DNA of 64,000 nucleotides. Source: an uncultured bacterium. GTDB taxonomy: Bacteria; Desulfobacterota; BSN033; UBA1163. The translations under genes and the position numbers were made by a program. Of this stretch, positions 24,048 to 34,304 are shown piece by piece. Within the stretch, counting starts at the first letter, position 1. Each line of letters opens with the position of its first letter. Below the pieces are notes generated by a model. That model was not told the DNA's origin. It saw nothing but the letters and a program-made list of their open reading frames with translations, and made no database searches. The stretch lies in NCBI GenBank assembly GCA_938002255.1, contig CALLAL010000009.1, positions 124,001-188,000 of the forward strand. Reading direction: 5' to 3'.

Positions 24048-24071
24048 CTCTCTTATCCCCTTACAATCAGT

Positions 24072-24944
24072 TTAACTCATTTCAGAATGAAATGCCTTGG
24101 GTGTTTTTAACGCCACTAAGATACCCACAAAAATCAGGATTCCTCCAATGATCTTTAAATCAGTTAACGTTTCCTTAAGAATGAAGAAAGCCAGAATCGT
24201 TGATCCAACAGGCTCACCTAAAATGGTAACGGCAACCATCGAAGCAGGAAGGTATTTCAACGCCCAGTTGAAGGTCGTATGACCCACCAACTGGGGGATG
24301 ATGGCCAGGAGGAAAAGAAAGAGATAGGTTGAAGAGGAGTATCCGAAAAAGGGTTTTTGAGAAGCAAGGGAGATCAGGATCAATACGATGGCCCCTGCGG
24401 AATAGACAGGAAAGATATAGGAGAGTAAGTCCTGCCCCTTTCTCATTTTTTTTCCCACTAAAAGGTATCCTGAGGCCATCATGGCCCCCAGGAGAGCCAA
24501 CCCATCCCCCATCAGGGCCTCTATCGATAAGGTCATATCTCCAAAGCTGATCAGCCCACTGCCTAAACCGGAGAGGATGATCCCCCCAATCAGATTGGTT
24601 CGTAGAGGTTCCTTAAGAAAAAGCCTGGCCCCTATTCCCACGAAAAGGGGATTGGTTGAGACCAACACCACAGAGCTTGCCACAGAGGTGAATTTCAAGG
24701 AGGCGATCCAGAAGGCGAAGTGAAGAGCGAGAAAGATGCCGGAGAGCATCAGCCATCGCCACTCAGAACCCCTCCAGTTCTGCCAGACTTTTCTATAGCC
24801 GGCAAAAGGAGAAAGAATCAAAGAGGCAAGTGTCAAACGGTAAGCCGCAATGACCAGTGCGGGTGCCTCACAGAGCTTGATGAAGATAGAAGCAGTTGAA
24901 ATCGCAAGGATCCCAATGAGCAAGAAAATATAAAACCGGACCAT
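24072..24944 (-). CDS. EamA/DMT-family transporter
   Basis: The 290-residue protein has about ten hydrophobic helices arranged as two EamA repeats (about 5-135 and 145-282), including the typical AAYRLTLASLIL segment in helix 2 and GEPVGSTILAFFILKETLT in the second repeat. Members export or import small metabolites such as amino acids; the substrate is open. It is divergent from the Leu-dehydrogenase-like gene at 25296. Confidence 0.9.
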   Translation of the reverse strand: MVRFYIFLLIGILAISTASIFIKLCEAPALVIAAYRLTLASLILSPFAGYRKVWQNWRGSEWRWLMLSGIFLALHFAFWIASLKFTSVASSVVLVSTNPLFVGIGARLFLKEPLRTNLIGGIILSGLGSGLISFGDMTLSIEALMGDGLALLGAMMASGYLLVGKKMRKGQDLLSYIFPVYSAGAIVLILISLASQKPFFGYSSSTYLFLFLLAIIPQLVGHTTFNWALKYLPASMVAVTILGEPVGSTILAFFILKETLTDLKIIGGILIFVGILVALKTPKAFHSEMS

Positions 24945-25295
24945 GAGGATTAACTTACCTCAAACGTTAGAAAGCTTCAAGGGAATCGATTGACAGGGAA
25001 TTCAAAAATGGGTAGGGTAGAGATGACAGGGGCAAGAGGTTCATGCTTCATTCCATCTGCCCTTCCCTTTTAAAGGGTGTATGATTAATGGGATCAAAGA
25101 AGAGAGAGTCCAGGTTTCAAAAAGTTAGAATGCAGGGCTTTTAGATGATGGGAAAGGGTTGTGACCCAGTCTCTAATGAAGCAGAGAGATTACCCCTATT
25201 GACGGAAAAGGGGGAGGTGAATGTTATTGGTTATTGAAAACTGTTGATTGGATATGATTGGGTCAGTGAAACCTAATTCAAAGGGGGGTATAAAA
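24945..25295. other. Divergent intergenic region
   Basis: About 350 bases separate the EamA gene from the dehydrogenase gene. I see no ORF or RNA gene, only the weak promoter candidate at 25199-25227 and short imperfect inverted repeats such as TCTCT/AGAGA near 25170. Confidence 0.5.
25199..25227 (+). promoter_or_regulatory. Candidate sigma-70 promoter of the dehydrogenase gene
   Basis: TTGACG at 25199-25204 and TGTTAT at 25222-25227 are 17 bases apart and about 70 bases upstream of ATG 25296. The -10 match is only moderate. Confidence 0.35.
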
Positions 25296-26372
25296 ATGGA
25301 CATCTTTGAATTGATGAAACAGGGAGGCCATGAACAGATCATCTTTAATTATGATAAAGAGACTGGAATGAGGGCGATCATCGCTATCCATGATACCACT
25401 CTTGGAAATGCCTTTGGTGGAACAAGGATGGTCAATTATGCTTCAATGGAGGAGGCTCTGAAGGATGCAATGAAGCTTTCAAAGGCGATGACCTACAAGT
25501 GTGCAGCGGCAGATGAGGATAAGGGAGGTGGAAAAGGCGTCATCTGGGGTGATCCCGAAAAAGACAAAACAGAAGCCTACCTCCGAGCCTATGGAAGATT
25601 TATTGAGATTTTGAAAGGACGCTTTATTACAGGAGCGGCGGACCTCAATCTCAACGAGGCAGACAGCTCAGTCATGGGTAGAGAGAGCCGCCACATTGTA
25701 GCAAGGCCGAGAGAAGAAGGAAGCTCTGGAAATACAGGAGCCATTACAGCCTATGGAGTTTTTTGGGGGCTGAAAGCCTGTGCCCAATTTCTCTGGGGCA
25801 AACCTGATTTAAAAGGCAAACGAATTGCGGTCCAGGGACTTGGGGCAGTTGGGGATCCTCTATTAAAGCATCTGAAAGATGAAGGGCTTGAGATCATAGC
25901 CACAGACATCCGTGAAACGACCCTTATGAGGCTTCAGGCCATCTATGGATTTAAAGCAGTCAAGCCTGAGGGGATCTATGAGGTCGATTGCGATATCTTT
26001 TCTCCGAGCGCCATCGGCGGCATCCTGAATGATCAGACCATTCCAAAATTAAAATGTAAGATCGTTGCAGGCTGTGCCAATAATCAGTTAGAGGATGAGA
26101 CGAGGCATAGTCGGATGCTCCACGAACGAGGGATTCTCTATGCGCCCGATTATGTGATCAATGCTGGAGGGGTGATCCAGGCCATTGACGAGGCACAAGG
26201 CTTCAATCTGGAACGGGTGAGATTGAAAACCGAACGAATCTATCATCGTCTGCTTCACATCTTTGAGATGGCGAAGAAAGAAAAGATCTTGCCCTTGGAA
26301 GCGGCTAATCGGTATGCGGAGATGCGGATCCATAAGATCCACAAGATGAAGCGCCTTTATGTACCAGGGTAG
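25296..26372 (+). CDS. Leu/Phe/Val dehydrogenase family protein
   Basis: The 358-residue protein belongs to the branched-chain amino acid dehydrogenase family, which deaminates leucine, valine or phenylalanine to the 2-oxoacid with NAD+. Visible parts are DTTLGNAFGGTRM (substrate domain), the lysine motif DKGGGKGVIWGDP, the Asp in TGAADLNLNEAD, GNTGAITAYGVFWG and the NAD-binding GLGAVGDPLLKHL. The usual AEDVG around the catalytic Asp is AADLN here, and the segment after it is longer and more basic (MGRESRHIVARPREE), so substrate range could differ. ATG 25296 lies seven bases after GGGGGG; an upstream TTG is less likely. Oxoacids made here could feed the korDABC enzyme. Confidence 0.88.
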   Translation: MDIFELMKQGGHEQIIFNYDKETGMRAIIAIHDTTLGNAFGGTRMVNYASMEEALKDAMKLSKAMTYKCAAADEDKGGGKGVIWGDPEKDKTEAYLRAYGRFIEILKGRFITGAADLNLNEADSSVMGRESRHIVARPREEGSSGNTGAITAYGVFWGLKACAQFLWGKPDLKGKRIAVQGLGAVGDPLLKHLKDEGLEIIATDIRETTLMRLQAIYGFKAVKPEGIYEVDCDIFSPSAIGGILNDQTIPKLKCKIVAGCANNQLEDETRHSRMLHERGILYAPDYVINAGGVIQAIDEAQGFNLERVRLKTERIYHRLLHIFEMAKKEKILPLEAANRYAEMRIHKIHKMKRLYVPG

Positions 26373-26430
26373 CAGAGAGTCGATTGATAAGTCCATAGGA
26401 TAGCGTATCGGATTTAGAAAAGGAGGTTTG

Positions 26431-26628
26431 GTGCAGAGAGGAGTTTGCTTTCAAATGACGGATCGGTATCGAGAGAAATTTTCAGATCTGGCTTTTGGGA
26501 TCGGGACGATCCAGAACTGCTTCTATTTTAAGAAGAGTGGAGCTTTCAAACTTTGCGCTCTTGCGATCTTAGAAAAGTTCGGCTATGGAAAAGATAAAAC
26601 CCATTCCCCTCACATCCTTGAATCCTGA
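26431..26628 (+). CDS. Short hypothetical ORF with a strong ribosome-binding site
   Basis: A GTG at 26431 lies a few bases after AAAAGGAGG and opens 65 codons ending at 26628. The product (start MQRGVCFQMTDRY, later FGIGTIQNCFYFKK) resembles nothing I know. Codon use is not clearly different from neighbours. It is accepted only because of the ribosome-binding site and its position ahead of the tautomerase gene. Confidence 0.35.
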   Translation: MQRGVCFQMTDRYREKFSDLAFGIGTIQNCFYFKKSGAFKLCALAILEKFGYGKDKTHSPHILES

Positions 26629-26648
26629 TGAAAGAAAGGAGGAAACCC

Positions 26649-26840
26649 ATGCCTATCGTTCAGATTAGCATGATCCAGGGGAGAACGCCGGAAATGAAGG
26701 AAAAACTGATTCAGAGAGTGACGGACGCAATTGCAGAGGCGCTTCAGATCACAGCCGATAAGGTCCATATTGTCCTCTATGATGTCCCGAAAGAGAATAT
26801 TGGACACGGAGGCATTCCGCTGACGAAGATCAACCCATAG
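26649..26840 (+). CDS. 4-oxalocrotonate tautomerase family protein
   Basis: The 63-residue protein starts MPIVQISMIQGRTPEMKEKL, giving the N-terminal proline that acts as the catalytic base once Met is removed, and continues with a single beta-alpha-beta unit and VHIVLYDVPKENIGHGG, the family pattern. Such enzymes move double bonds in enol acids or have related promiscuous activities. ATG 26649 follows AAAGGAGG by six bases; a start seven codons earlier would hide the proline and is rejected. Confidence 0.93.
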   Translation: MPIVQISMIQGRTPEMKEKLIQRVTDAIAEALQITADKVHIVLYDVPKENIGHGGIPLTKINP

Positions 26841-26846
26841 ACAGAG

Positions 26847-27152
26847 ATGTTGACACTGAGGAAGAGGATTTCAGAGGTTCTGGAGAGGGAAGCCCTCGAT
26901 TTGAAGGAGATTGCGAAACTGTTCGGGATGCGAGAGAGGGAGGTGCTTGACCATCTTAAGCATCTTGAGAAATCATCACATTCTCAGCACTTGATTGCTG
27001 AGCCGGCATATTGTATGGCCTGTGGTTTCTCTTTCAAGAAACGGACCCGACTGAATACTCCGGGACGATGTCCTATTTGCAAAAGTGAACAGATCTCCCC
27101 ACCCCGGTTCAAGATCGATCTTCCTGGTAAGAAAATAAAAGCATCTCCATAG
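26847..27152 (+). CDS. Predicted transcriptional regulator: HTH plus zinc ribbon
   Basis: The 101-residue protein has an N-terminal winged-helix-like segment (LKEIAKLFGMREREVLDHLK, about 18-37) followed by a zinc ribbon with CMACGFSFKKR (about 57-67) and CPICKSEQI (about 76-84). This matches a family of small HTH/Zn-ribbon predicted regulators. It follows the tautomerase gene by only six bases. Confidence 0.8.
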   Translation: MLTLRKRISEVLEREALDLKEIAKLFGMREREVLDHLKHLEKSSHSQHLIAEPAYCMACGFSFKKRTRLNTPGRCPICKSEQISPPRFKIDLPGKKIKASP

Positions 27153-27188
27153 CGGAATCATCGGTTCTTTTCTATACAATAGAGGCCA

Positions 27189-27668
27189 ATGCTTGAGATC
27201 CTTGCCATTCTGATTGGTTCTCTTTTGATGCTTCTGGGATTGATCGGGAGTGTGCTGCCTATCCTTCCAGGTCCGCCGCTAAGCTTCATCGGACTCTTCC
27301 TGCTCGCCTTGGTAAAAAATTTTTCACCTCCCTTGACTCCGGCAAGGGTCCTTCTTCTGGGCATTGTGACAATCCTTATGGTCGCCATGGATTATGTTCT
27401 TCCATTACTGGGTGCGAAAAGATATGGATCCTCGAAATGGGGAGTCTGGGGATCTGTATTAGGAATGTTGATCGGGATGTTTTTATCCCCCCTGGCCGTG
27501 CTTTTAGGATCTTTCTTCGGAGCAGTGGTTGCCGAATGGTTGGCCGGGAAAACCAAAGGGGAATCTTTTCGGGCAGGTTGGGGAGTGATGGTGGGCACCC
27601 TCTTTGCCACAATCGTGAGATTAGGCTTTTGCGGTCTCATGATCTACTATTTTATCATGGCTTTATAA
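27189..27668 (+). CDS. DUF456 membrane protein
   Basis: The 159-residue protein has four or five hydrophobic helices and the DUF456 pattern: GLIGSVLPILPGPPLSFIGL (17-36), VAMDYVLPLLGAKRYGSSK and GSFFGAVVAEWLAGK. It sits in the cytoplasmic membrane; function unknown. Its last 14 bases overlap the end of the convergent MetE-like gene. Confidence 0.88.
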   Translation: MLEILAILIGSLLMLLGLIGSVLPILPGPPLSFIGLFLLALVKNFSPPLTPARVLLLGIVTILMVAMDYVLPLLGAKRYGSSKWGVWGSVLGMLIGMFLSPLAVLLGSFFGAVVAEWLAGKTKGESFRAGWGVMVGTLFATIVRLGFCGLMIYYFIMAL

Positions 27669-28713
27669 TAAGGGAGGAAGACATGCCTCTCAACCTCTTA
27701 GAGACCTCGGCGGTAAGATCGCAGACCCGTTCAGCCAGTTCGATAGAAAGCGAACCCATCCCACAACTTGGAGTCAGGATCGCCCTTGTCAGGAGGATGG
27801 GATCGATTCCCTCTTTTGTAAGGGTCTCCACTCCTTTTTCAAACCGCTTCAACAGGCTCTGAGCATCCTCTTTGAGAATCTCTTCACTGGTAGGTACAAT
27901 GCCCCAGGCAAGAATTCCTCCTTTTTTTAGAAAAGCCTCCAATTCTTTAGGAAAAAGGGAGAGGTTTTCCAGATATCCGTAGGCATCAAAACTGAGGATG
28001 TCGAGTTTTGTTGATAAAAGGAGGCTCCAATCTGTATTTCCACAACAGTGGATCCCCTTCAATCCTTTGACTGCTTTAAAGCATTCATTAAGGGAGAAAA
28101 TGACCTCCTCCTGATTGAGCCCAGAAAAAGCAGAACCAATAGCGGAAAGTACAGGTTCATCAAAGAAAAGAATCGTTGGGATTTCAGGGAGGAAATCGTG
28201 AATGGTCTTTTCCAGCCATTGGGCTTTGAATGAAAGATGATGGATGAGTATTTCCCTCAAAGTTGAGTCGAAAAAGATGGGTTTTCTTTCTTGATCGGTT
28301 AAGGAGAGTCCAAATGTAATGGGACCTGTAACCTGTACTTTCACATATTTGATTCTCTTTTTTATATCCTCCTGAGCGAGATCTTTAAGGATGAGTAATC
28401 CTCTGGCATAGTCTTCGGATATCCGAAAGGGTGATAAATCCTTTGTCTCGATCAACTGAAAGAATCTTTCCACCTCATCCTCAAACCCTGAGGACGTATC
28501 TACCCAGAGCCTCTTCTCTGTTGCATCCACTTTCAAGGCAGGGAAACCCTCTGAATATTGGGCAATCATCCCCTCAAAAAAAGAGCGCTTGGGAAACTGG
28601 GGTAAAAAGGGGATGTCTGGAAACTCCCTCTGAATGAGATGAAAAACCTCCTTTTCATCGTAATGGGGGAAAGAACCAATGCTGGTGGCAAGGAAAGGGT
28701 CTTTGAATTCCAT
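27655..28713 (-). CDS. MetE-like/UROD-superfamily methyltransferase-like protein
   Basis: The 352-residue protein begins [15 protein letters not shown], a start typical of the cobalamin-independent methionine synthase/uroporphyrinogen decarboxylase TIM-barrel superfamily. It shows [26 protein letters not shown] and the zinc-site candidates [10 protein letters not shown] (His and Cys) and LTPSCGMG (Cys). It is about half the length of full MetE and corresponds to the catalytic core, as in short archaeal and anaerobe MetE-like proteins that use methylcobalamin or corrinoid proteins. Substrate unproven. Confidence 0.82.
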   Translation of the reverse strand: MEFKDPFLATSIGSFPHYDEKEVFHLIQREFPDIPFLPQFPKRSFFEGMIAQYSEGFPALKVDATEKRLWVDTSSGFEDEVERFFQLIETKDLSPFRISEDYARGLLILKDLAQEDIKKRIKYVKVQVTGPITFGLSLTDQERKPIFFDSTLREILIHHLSFKAQWLEKTIHDFLPEIPTILFFDEPVLSAIGSAFSGLNQEEVIFSLNECFKAVKGLKGIHCCGNTDWSLLLSTKLDILSFDAYGYLENLSLFPKELEAFLKKGGILAWGIVPTSEEILKEDAQSLLKRFEKGVETLTKEGIDPILLTRAILTPSCGMGSLSIELAERVCDLTAEVSKRLRGMSSSLIIKP

Positions 28714-28805
28714 ACCTTTTCATAAAATTTTTTTTAAAAAAAATCAACAAAATTAATAAGATAGATAGAAAGGCAAACCGCCCCCTTGTTATCAAGAGGG
28801 TGGGG

Positions 28806-28834
28806 TTGACAAATAACGATTCGATGATTATACA
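28806..28834 (+). promoter_or_regulatory. Sigma-70 promoter of groES-groEL, with upstream hairpin
   Basis: TTGACA at 28806-28811 and TATACA at 28829-28834 are exactly 17 bases apart, 37 bases before the groES ATG. An eight-pair imperfect inverted repeat, CCCCCTTG-TTAT-CAAGAGGG (28781-28800 region), lies immediately upstream. No CIRCE operator (TTAGCACTC-N9-GAGTGCTAA) is present, so HrcA control is not suggested. Confidence 0.75.
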
Positions 28835-28871
28835 TAACGCCGAAAATTTATTAGAAGGGAGGTCTATTTCT

Positions 28872-29162
28872 ATGCAAATCAGGCCGCTTCATGATCGCCT
28901 CATTGTGAAACGATTAGAAGAGGAGGAGAAAACCAAGGGAGGGATCATCATACCGGATACCGCCAAGGAGAAACCGATCGAAGGTCAGGTGATTGCTGTT
29001 GGTGAAGGAAGAGTGAATAAGGATGGCACAAAGATTCCAATGGACGTCAAGAAAGGGGATCGAATTCTTTTTGCAAAATATGCAGGTACAGAGGTAAAAA
29101 TTGATGGTGAAGAATATCTGATGATGAGAGAAGATGAAGTCCTTGCAATCATTGAGAAATGA
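28872..29162 (+). CDS. groES: Co-chaperonin GroES
   Basis: The 96-residue protein is a full Gro[21 protein letters not shown], the mobile loop [16 protein letters not shown] (about 22-37) and a final [15 protein letters not shown]. It forms the heptameric lid of the GroEL cage. I use ATG 28872, nine bases after GGGAGG, since an upstream start at 28800 would add 24 residues not found in GroES and lie upstream of the promoter. Confidence 0.97.
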   Translation: MQIRPLHDRLIVKRLEEEEKTKGGIIIPDTAKEKPIEGQVIAVGEGRVNKDGTKIPMDVKKGDRILFAKYAGTEVKIDGEEYLMMREDEVLAIIEK

Positions 29163-29192
29163 TGGAACGGTCTATCATGCCGTTTCTGTTGA

Positions 29193-30824
<1,632 letters not shown>

Positions 30825-30854
30825 AAAATCTGTTGAGCGATCCATCGAGGAAGG

Positions 30855-30880
30855 GCGGGTTTCAAACCCGCTCTTCTTTT
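30855..30880 (+). terminator. Intrinsic terminator after groEL
   Basis: GCGGGTTT and AAACCCGC (30855-30871) pair perfectly around a single C and are followed by TCTTCTTTT. It lies 31 bases after the groEL stop. Confidence 0.85.
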
Positions 30881-30887
30881 ATCTTTA

Positions 30888-32636
30888 ATGGATTCGCTGA
30901 AGGGTATCCCCATGACCCATCCCTCTTCATTCACGCTCCCTGAGGACAGGAAAGAAGCTCAGAAGATCTTTCAGTCTCTCTCCCCCCAACAACAATTAGA
31001 ATATGTCCTTCATAGGCGCGGAAAAGAACGGGTGCAGATGATTTTTCTATCCGACCATCCAGAATTCTTGGTGCAATCCCTTCCCGAACAGGAGGTTTTC
31101 TTAACGGTCAAAGAGGTTGGAGAGAAGGATTGTCTTGAGCTTATTGCTCTTACCACTCCTGAACAGTTCCAGTATCTTCTTGATCTTGAGTTTTGGAAAA
31201 GAGACCAGATTGACCCAGAAAAGGTCCTCCATTGGATTGAGATTCTTCTGGAGTCGGGTGAAAAAAAGGTGGTTCAATTTATCCGGTCCACAGATCCAGA
31301 ATTCATTGCCCTCCTTCTCAAAAAGTTTCTACGGGTGACCACGATGGACGGAGAACTGATCGAAATGGTGGATCGCCTGCCTCTTTTCACCCTGGACCAA
31401 TTCTATTTTATTGAATTCAAGGGGGTCAGAACAAGAGACGTGTTCGAGCCTTTCTTAAGAGCTTTTTATCGAATCGATCATGAAGGCTACCTTAGACTTA
31501 TGGATGCCCTCATCTGTGAACTGGAGTCTGAACTGGAAGAGACAGGATACCGTTTGAGAAATGGCCGACTCCATGACTATGGGTTCCCCGATTTTGAGGA
31601 AGCCCTTGAGATTTATCAATTCGTTCGGCCGGAAGTCCTGTTAAGAGAAGTGAGTACTCCAAAATCAAAATTGGCAGAACCCTTAAATAAAGCCAGTTCA
31701 TTCTTCTATCTTGCCTTTCAGGAGGAAGGGCCTTTCTTCTCCAAAGTGCTCTCGCAAATCGATGCTCCTGATGAAATCGATCGGTTGAAACAGGAAGTCA
31801 CGTCACTCTGCAATAAAGCCATCATTGCCGAAGCAATAGACCTTTCCAACCTCTCCGGCATGGAGCGTGCGGTGAAGAAGGCCTATCACTATCTGAACCT
31901 TGGCCTTCAGTATTTGAGCCATGATGAGGAGGCGAGAGCCATCGAGATCATGAGATCCCTTCCCATTCAAAAGATTTTCCAGTGCGGGGTTAGTTTAACG
32001 CTTCTTCTCAGGAAAAGGGCAGAGGCGATTTTAACGGGCCCATGGTTTGGAGGCGGTCGAGAGAATCTCGTTCTTCTCGACCCTCCCCATATAGAAATCA
32101 TGGATGGGGTTTTAAGGAAGAGGCCCACCTTCTATCGGAATGGGACCCATGACGATTTCAAGGACCTTCTGGACCTCAGGGCGATGGACGCTTTCCTGGA
32201 GCTGATGGAAAGTGTTCTTTCTTTTTTTGAGAAGACGTTGCAGGTCACTCTCCGTTCTATCAAAGAGATGGATTGGAGTGATGGCTATCCTGAAAGATGG
32301 CAGGAGATAACCTTCTCGACCATCCTGCTTACCGCGTTGGCAAACAAAATCCTTAAGGAGCGTTTCACATTTGAACCCATTGAAAAGAGCCGGCTGAAAG
32401 ATCTACTTTCATACCTCTTTGAGAGAGAGACGGAAGGGAAACGACCCATTAAAACAGAAGTCCGAAACGAGTTAAGACAGTATCTGCAGTCGATTGAAGC
32501 AGACTCAGAACGGCAGAAGCACCTTATTGACTTTCTCAATTTCTGCCTCAATCTCTTTGAAGACGAATTTGGAAAGATTCCTGCAGAAGAAGAGATCAAT
32601 CCCCGGTTTGTCAAAGGCCTCCTCATCCGTTGCTAA
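30888..32636 (+). CDS. DUF6178 family protein
   Basis: The 582-residue, mostly helical and acidic protein begins with a block (QKIFQSLSPQQQLEYVLHRR, then LPEQEVFLTVKEVGEKDCLEL and TPEQFQYLLDLEFWKRDQID) that I recognise as the N-terminus of DUF6178, found mainly in Desulfobacterota-type genomes. No catalytic motif is evident. The start could be ATG 30888 or ATG 30912; neither has a good ribosome-binding site. It follows the groEL terminator directly, so it needs its own promoter, which I cannot place, or depends on readthrough. Confidence 0.82.
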   Translation: MDSLKGIPMTHPSSFTLPEDRKEAQKIFQSLSPQQQLEYVLHRRGKERVQMIFLSDHPEFLVQSLPEQEVFLTVKEVGEKDCLELIALTTPEQFQYLLDLEFWKRDQIDPEKVLHWIEILLESGEKKVVQFIRSTDPEFIALLLKKFLRVTTMDGELIEMVDRLPLFTLDQFYFIEFKGVRTRDVFEPFLRAFYRIDHEGYLRLMDALICELESELEETGYRLRNGRLHDYGFPDFEEALEIYQFVRPEVLLREVSTPKSKLAEPLNKASSFFYLAFQEEGPFFSKVLSQIDAPDEIDRLKQEVTSLCNKAIIAEAIDLSNLSGMERAVKKAYHYLNLGLQYLSHDEEARAIEIMRSLPIQKIFQCGVSLTLLLRKRAEAILTGPWFGGGRENLVLLDPPHIEIMDGVLRKRPTFYRNGTHDDFKDLLDLRAMDAFLELMESVLSFFEKTLQVTLRSIKEMDWSDGYPERWQEITFSTILLTALANKILKERFTFEPIEKSRLKDLLSYLFERETEGKRPIKTEVRNELRQYLQSIEADSERQKHLIDFLNFCLNLFEDEFGKIPAEEEINPRFVKGLLIRC

Positions 32637-32679
32637 AGGAGTTCTTTCTTTGCAAAAACCCTGAGGGACAGAGAGGCAC

Positions 32680-34170
32680 TCACACTTCGATGATGTTGAA
32701 CTGTTCTTGGTGAAAACCAGGTTTGGCTTTGATCACAATTTTCTTTTTTAACTTCCTCTCCAATTCTTCCACGCGGCTTCGTTCTTCCTCATAGAAAAGG
32801 TCAGTCACATCCGGATGGGCTTCCACCACGATGCTATGGCCTCCAAATTCAGAAGCGGTCCTTTCGATTTCACGGAAGATATCATAACAAACCGTGACTT
32901 TCGATTTAACAAACCCTGTGCCCTCACAATAAGGACAAGACTCCCCCAGGACCCTTGAGATATTTTCACGGGTCCGTTTCCGGGTCATCTCGACCAGACC
33001 GAGTTCCGAGATCTTAAAGATGTTGATTTTCTGACGGTCCTTCTTAAGCGCCTCTTCAAGGGCTTGATAGACCTTCTCCTTATCCCCCTCCCTCTCCATA
33101 TCGATGAAATCGATGATGATGATCCCTCCAATATTTCGGACTCTTAACTGATAGGCGATCTCCTTGGCCGCTTCGAGGTTCGTCTTCAGAATGGTGTCGG
33201 CCAGGTTCCTTTTTCCCACATATCGACCTGTATTGACGTCGATCGCCACCATGGCCTCACAGACGTCAATGACAATATACCCTCCGGATTTAAGCCAGAC
33301 CTTTCTTCCGAGAATCTTGTCGATCTCCATCTCGATGCGGTAGGCATCGAAAATGGGTTCTTTCTCTTGATAGAGGACAATCTCATATTTTTGTTTGGGC
33401 ATGTAGGTGTTGATGAAGGAGATAATATTGTCATATTCCTCTTTTGAATCGATGATGATCCGATGGATCTGCGGAGAGAGGAGGTCCCGGATGATTCGGA
33501 GAATTAAGGTAAGATCACTATGAATGAGGGAGGGAGCAGAAGCCGTCTCTTTCTTTCTCTGAATATTTCCCCAGAGTTGGAGGAGAAATTCCATATCGTT
33601 TTTAATCTCCTCAGAGTCTGCTCCCTCGCTGGCGGTTCGAACGATAATGCCTCCAGAGGGAGGTTTGAGAGACTGCGCAATCTCTCGTAATCGTTTTCGT
33701 TCCTTTTCCTCCCGAATCTTACGCGATACCCCTACATGATCGACCGTGGGCATAAAAACGAGATAGCGACCTGGAAGGGTAATATGGGAGGTGATTCGGG
33801 TCCCTTTGGTGCCTAAGGGTTCTTTTGAGACCTGAACCAGAATTTCCTGTCCTTCCGAGAGAAGGTCCTGAATCTGTGAGGGGGGACTGAGATCATTGGC
33901 CATCTCCATCCCTAAGAATCCCATCTCCTCATATTCTTCCATCCCCCCATAGACATCAGCGACGTAAAGGAAAGCGGCCTTCTCTAATCCGATGTCCACA
34001 AAGGCTGCTTGCATGCCAGGCAAGACCTTGACTACTTTTCCTTTATAGATATTTCCGATGATTCCTCGATCCCGTGTCCGTTCGATATGTAGTTCTGCAA
34101 GAACCCGATCTTCGAGAAGGGCAACCCTTGTCTCTTGAGGCGTCACATTGATGACAAGTTCATTCGCCAT
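32680..34170 (-). CDS. rng: Ribonuclease G/E family endoribonuclease
   Basis: The 496-residue protein has the RNase G layout: MANELVINVTPQETRVAL, an S1 domain with GNIYKGKVVKVLPGMQAAFVDIG (split about 38-60), the DNase-I-like catalytic motif AIDVNTGRYVG and IIIIDFIDME, and the zinc-link CPYCEGTG (about 414-421). It lacks the long disordered RNase E tail, so RNase G is the better name. It cleaves single-stranded RNA in rRNA maturation and mRNA turnover. It follows the radical SAM gene on the same strand, an arrangement common in Deltaproteobacteria and other lineages. Confidence 0.95.
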   Translation of the reverse strand: MANELVINVTPQETRVALLEDRVLAELHIERTRDRGIIGNIYKGKVVKVLPGMQAAFVDIGLEKAAFLYVADVYGGMEEYEEMGFLGMEMANDLSPPSQIQDLLSEGQEILVQVSKEPLGTKGTRITSHITLPGRYLVFMPTVDHVGVSRKIREEKERKRLREIAQSLKPPSGGIIVRTASEGADSEEIKNDMEFLLQLWGNIQRKKETASAPSLIHSDLTLILRIIRDLLSPQIHRIIIDSKEEYDNIISFINTYMPKQKYEIVLYQEKEPIFDAYRIEMEIDKILGRKVWLKSGGYIVIDVCEAMVAIDVNTGRYVGKRNLADTILKTNLEAAKEIAYQLRVRNIGGIIIIDFIDMEREGDKEKVYQALEEALKKDRQKINIFKISELGLVEMTRKRTRENISRVLGESCPYCEGTGFVKSKVTVCYDIFREIERTASEFGGHSIVVEAHPDVTDLFYEEERSRVEELERKLKKKIVIKAKPGFHQEQFNIIEV

Positions 34171-34304
34171 AACTTCTCTCCAAACGTCATAGAATTGAAA
34201 TACTGGAATCGTAGAACAATAGGAGGATGGGTGTTACAGAGGGGAACAAAATCCTTCAGGTTCATCGCCTTACGAAACTTAATTTCTATTTTTCTCTTCA
34301 TTCA

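Noticed and set aside
28714-28871. CIRCE/HrcA operator before groES
   Set aside because: The TTAGCACTC-N9-GAGTGCTAA pattern is absent.
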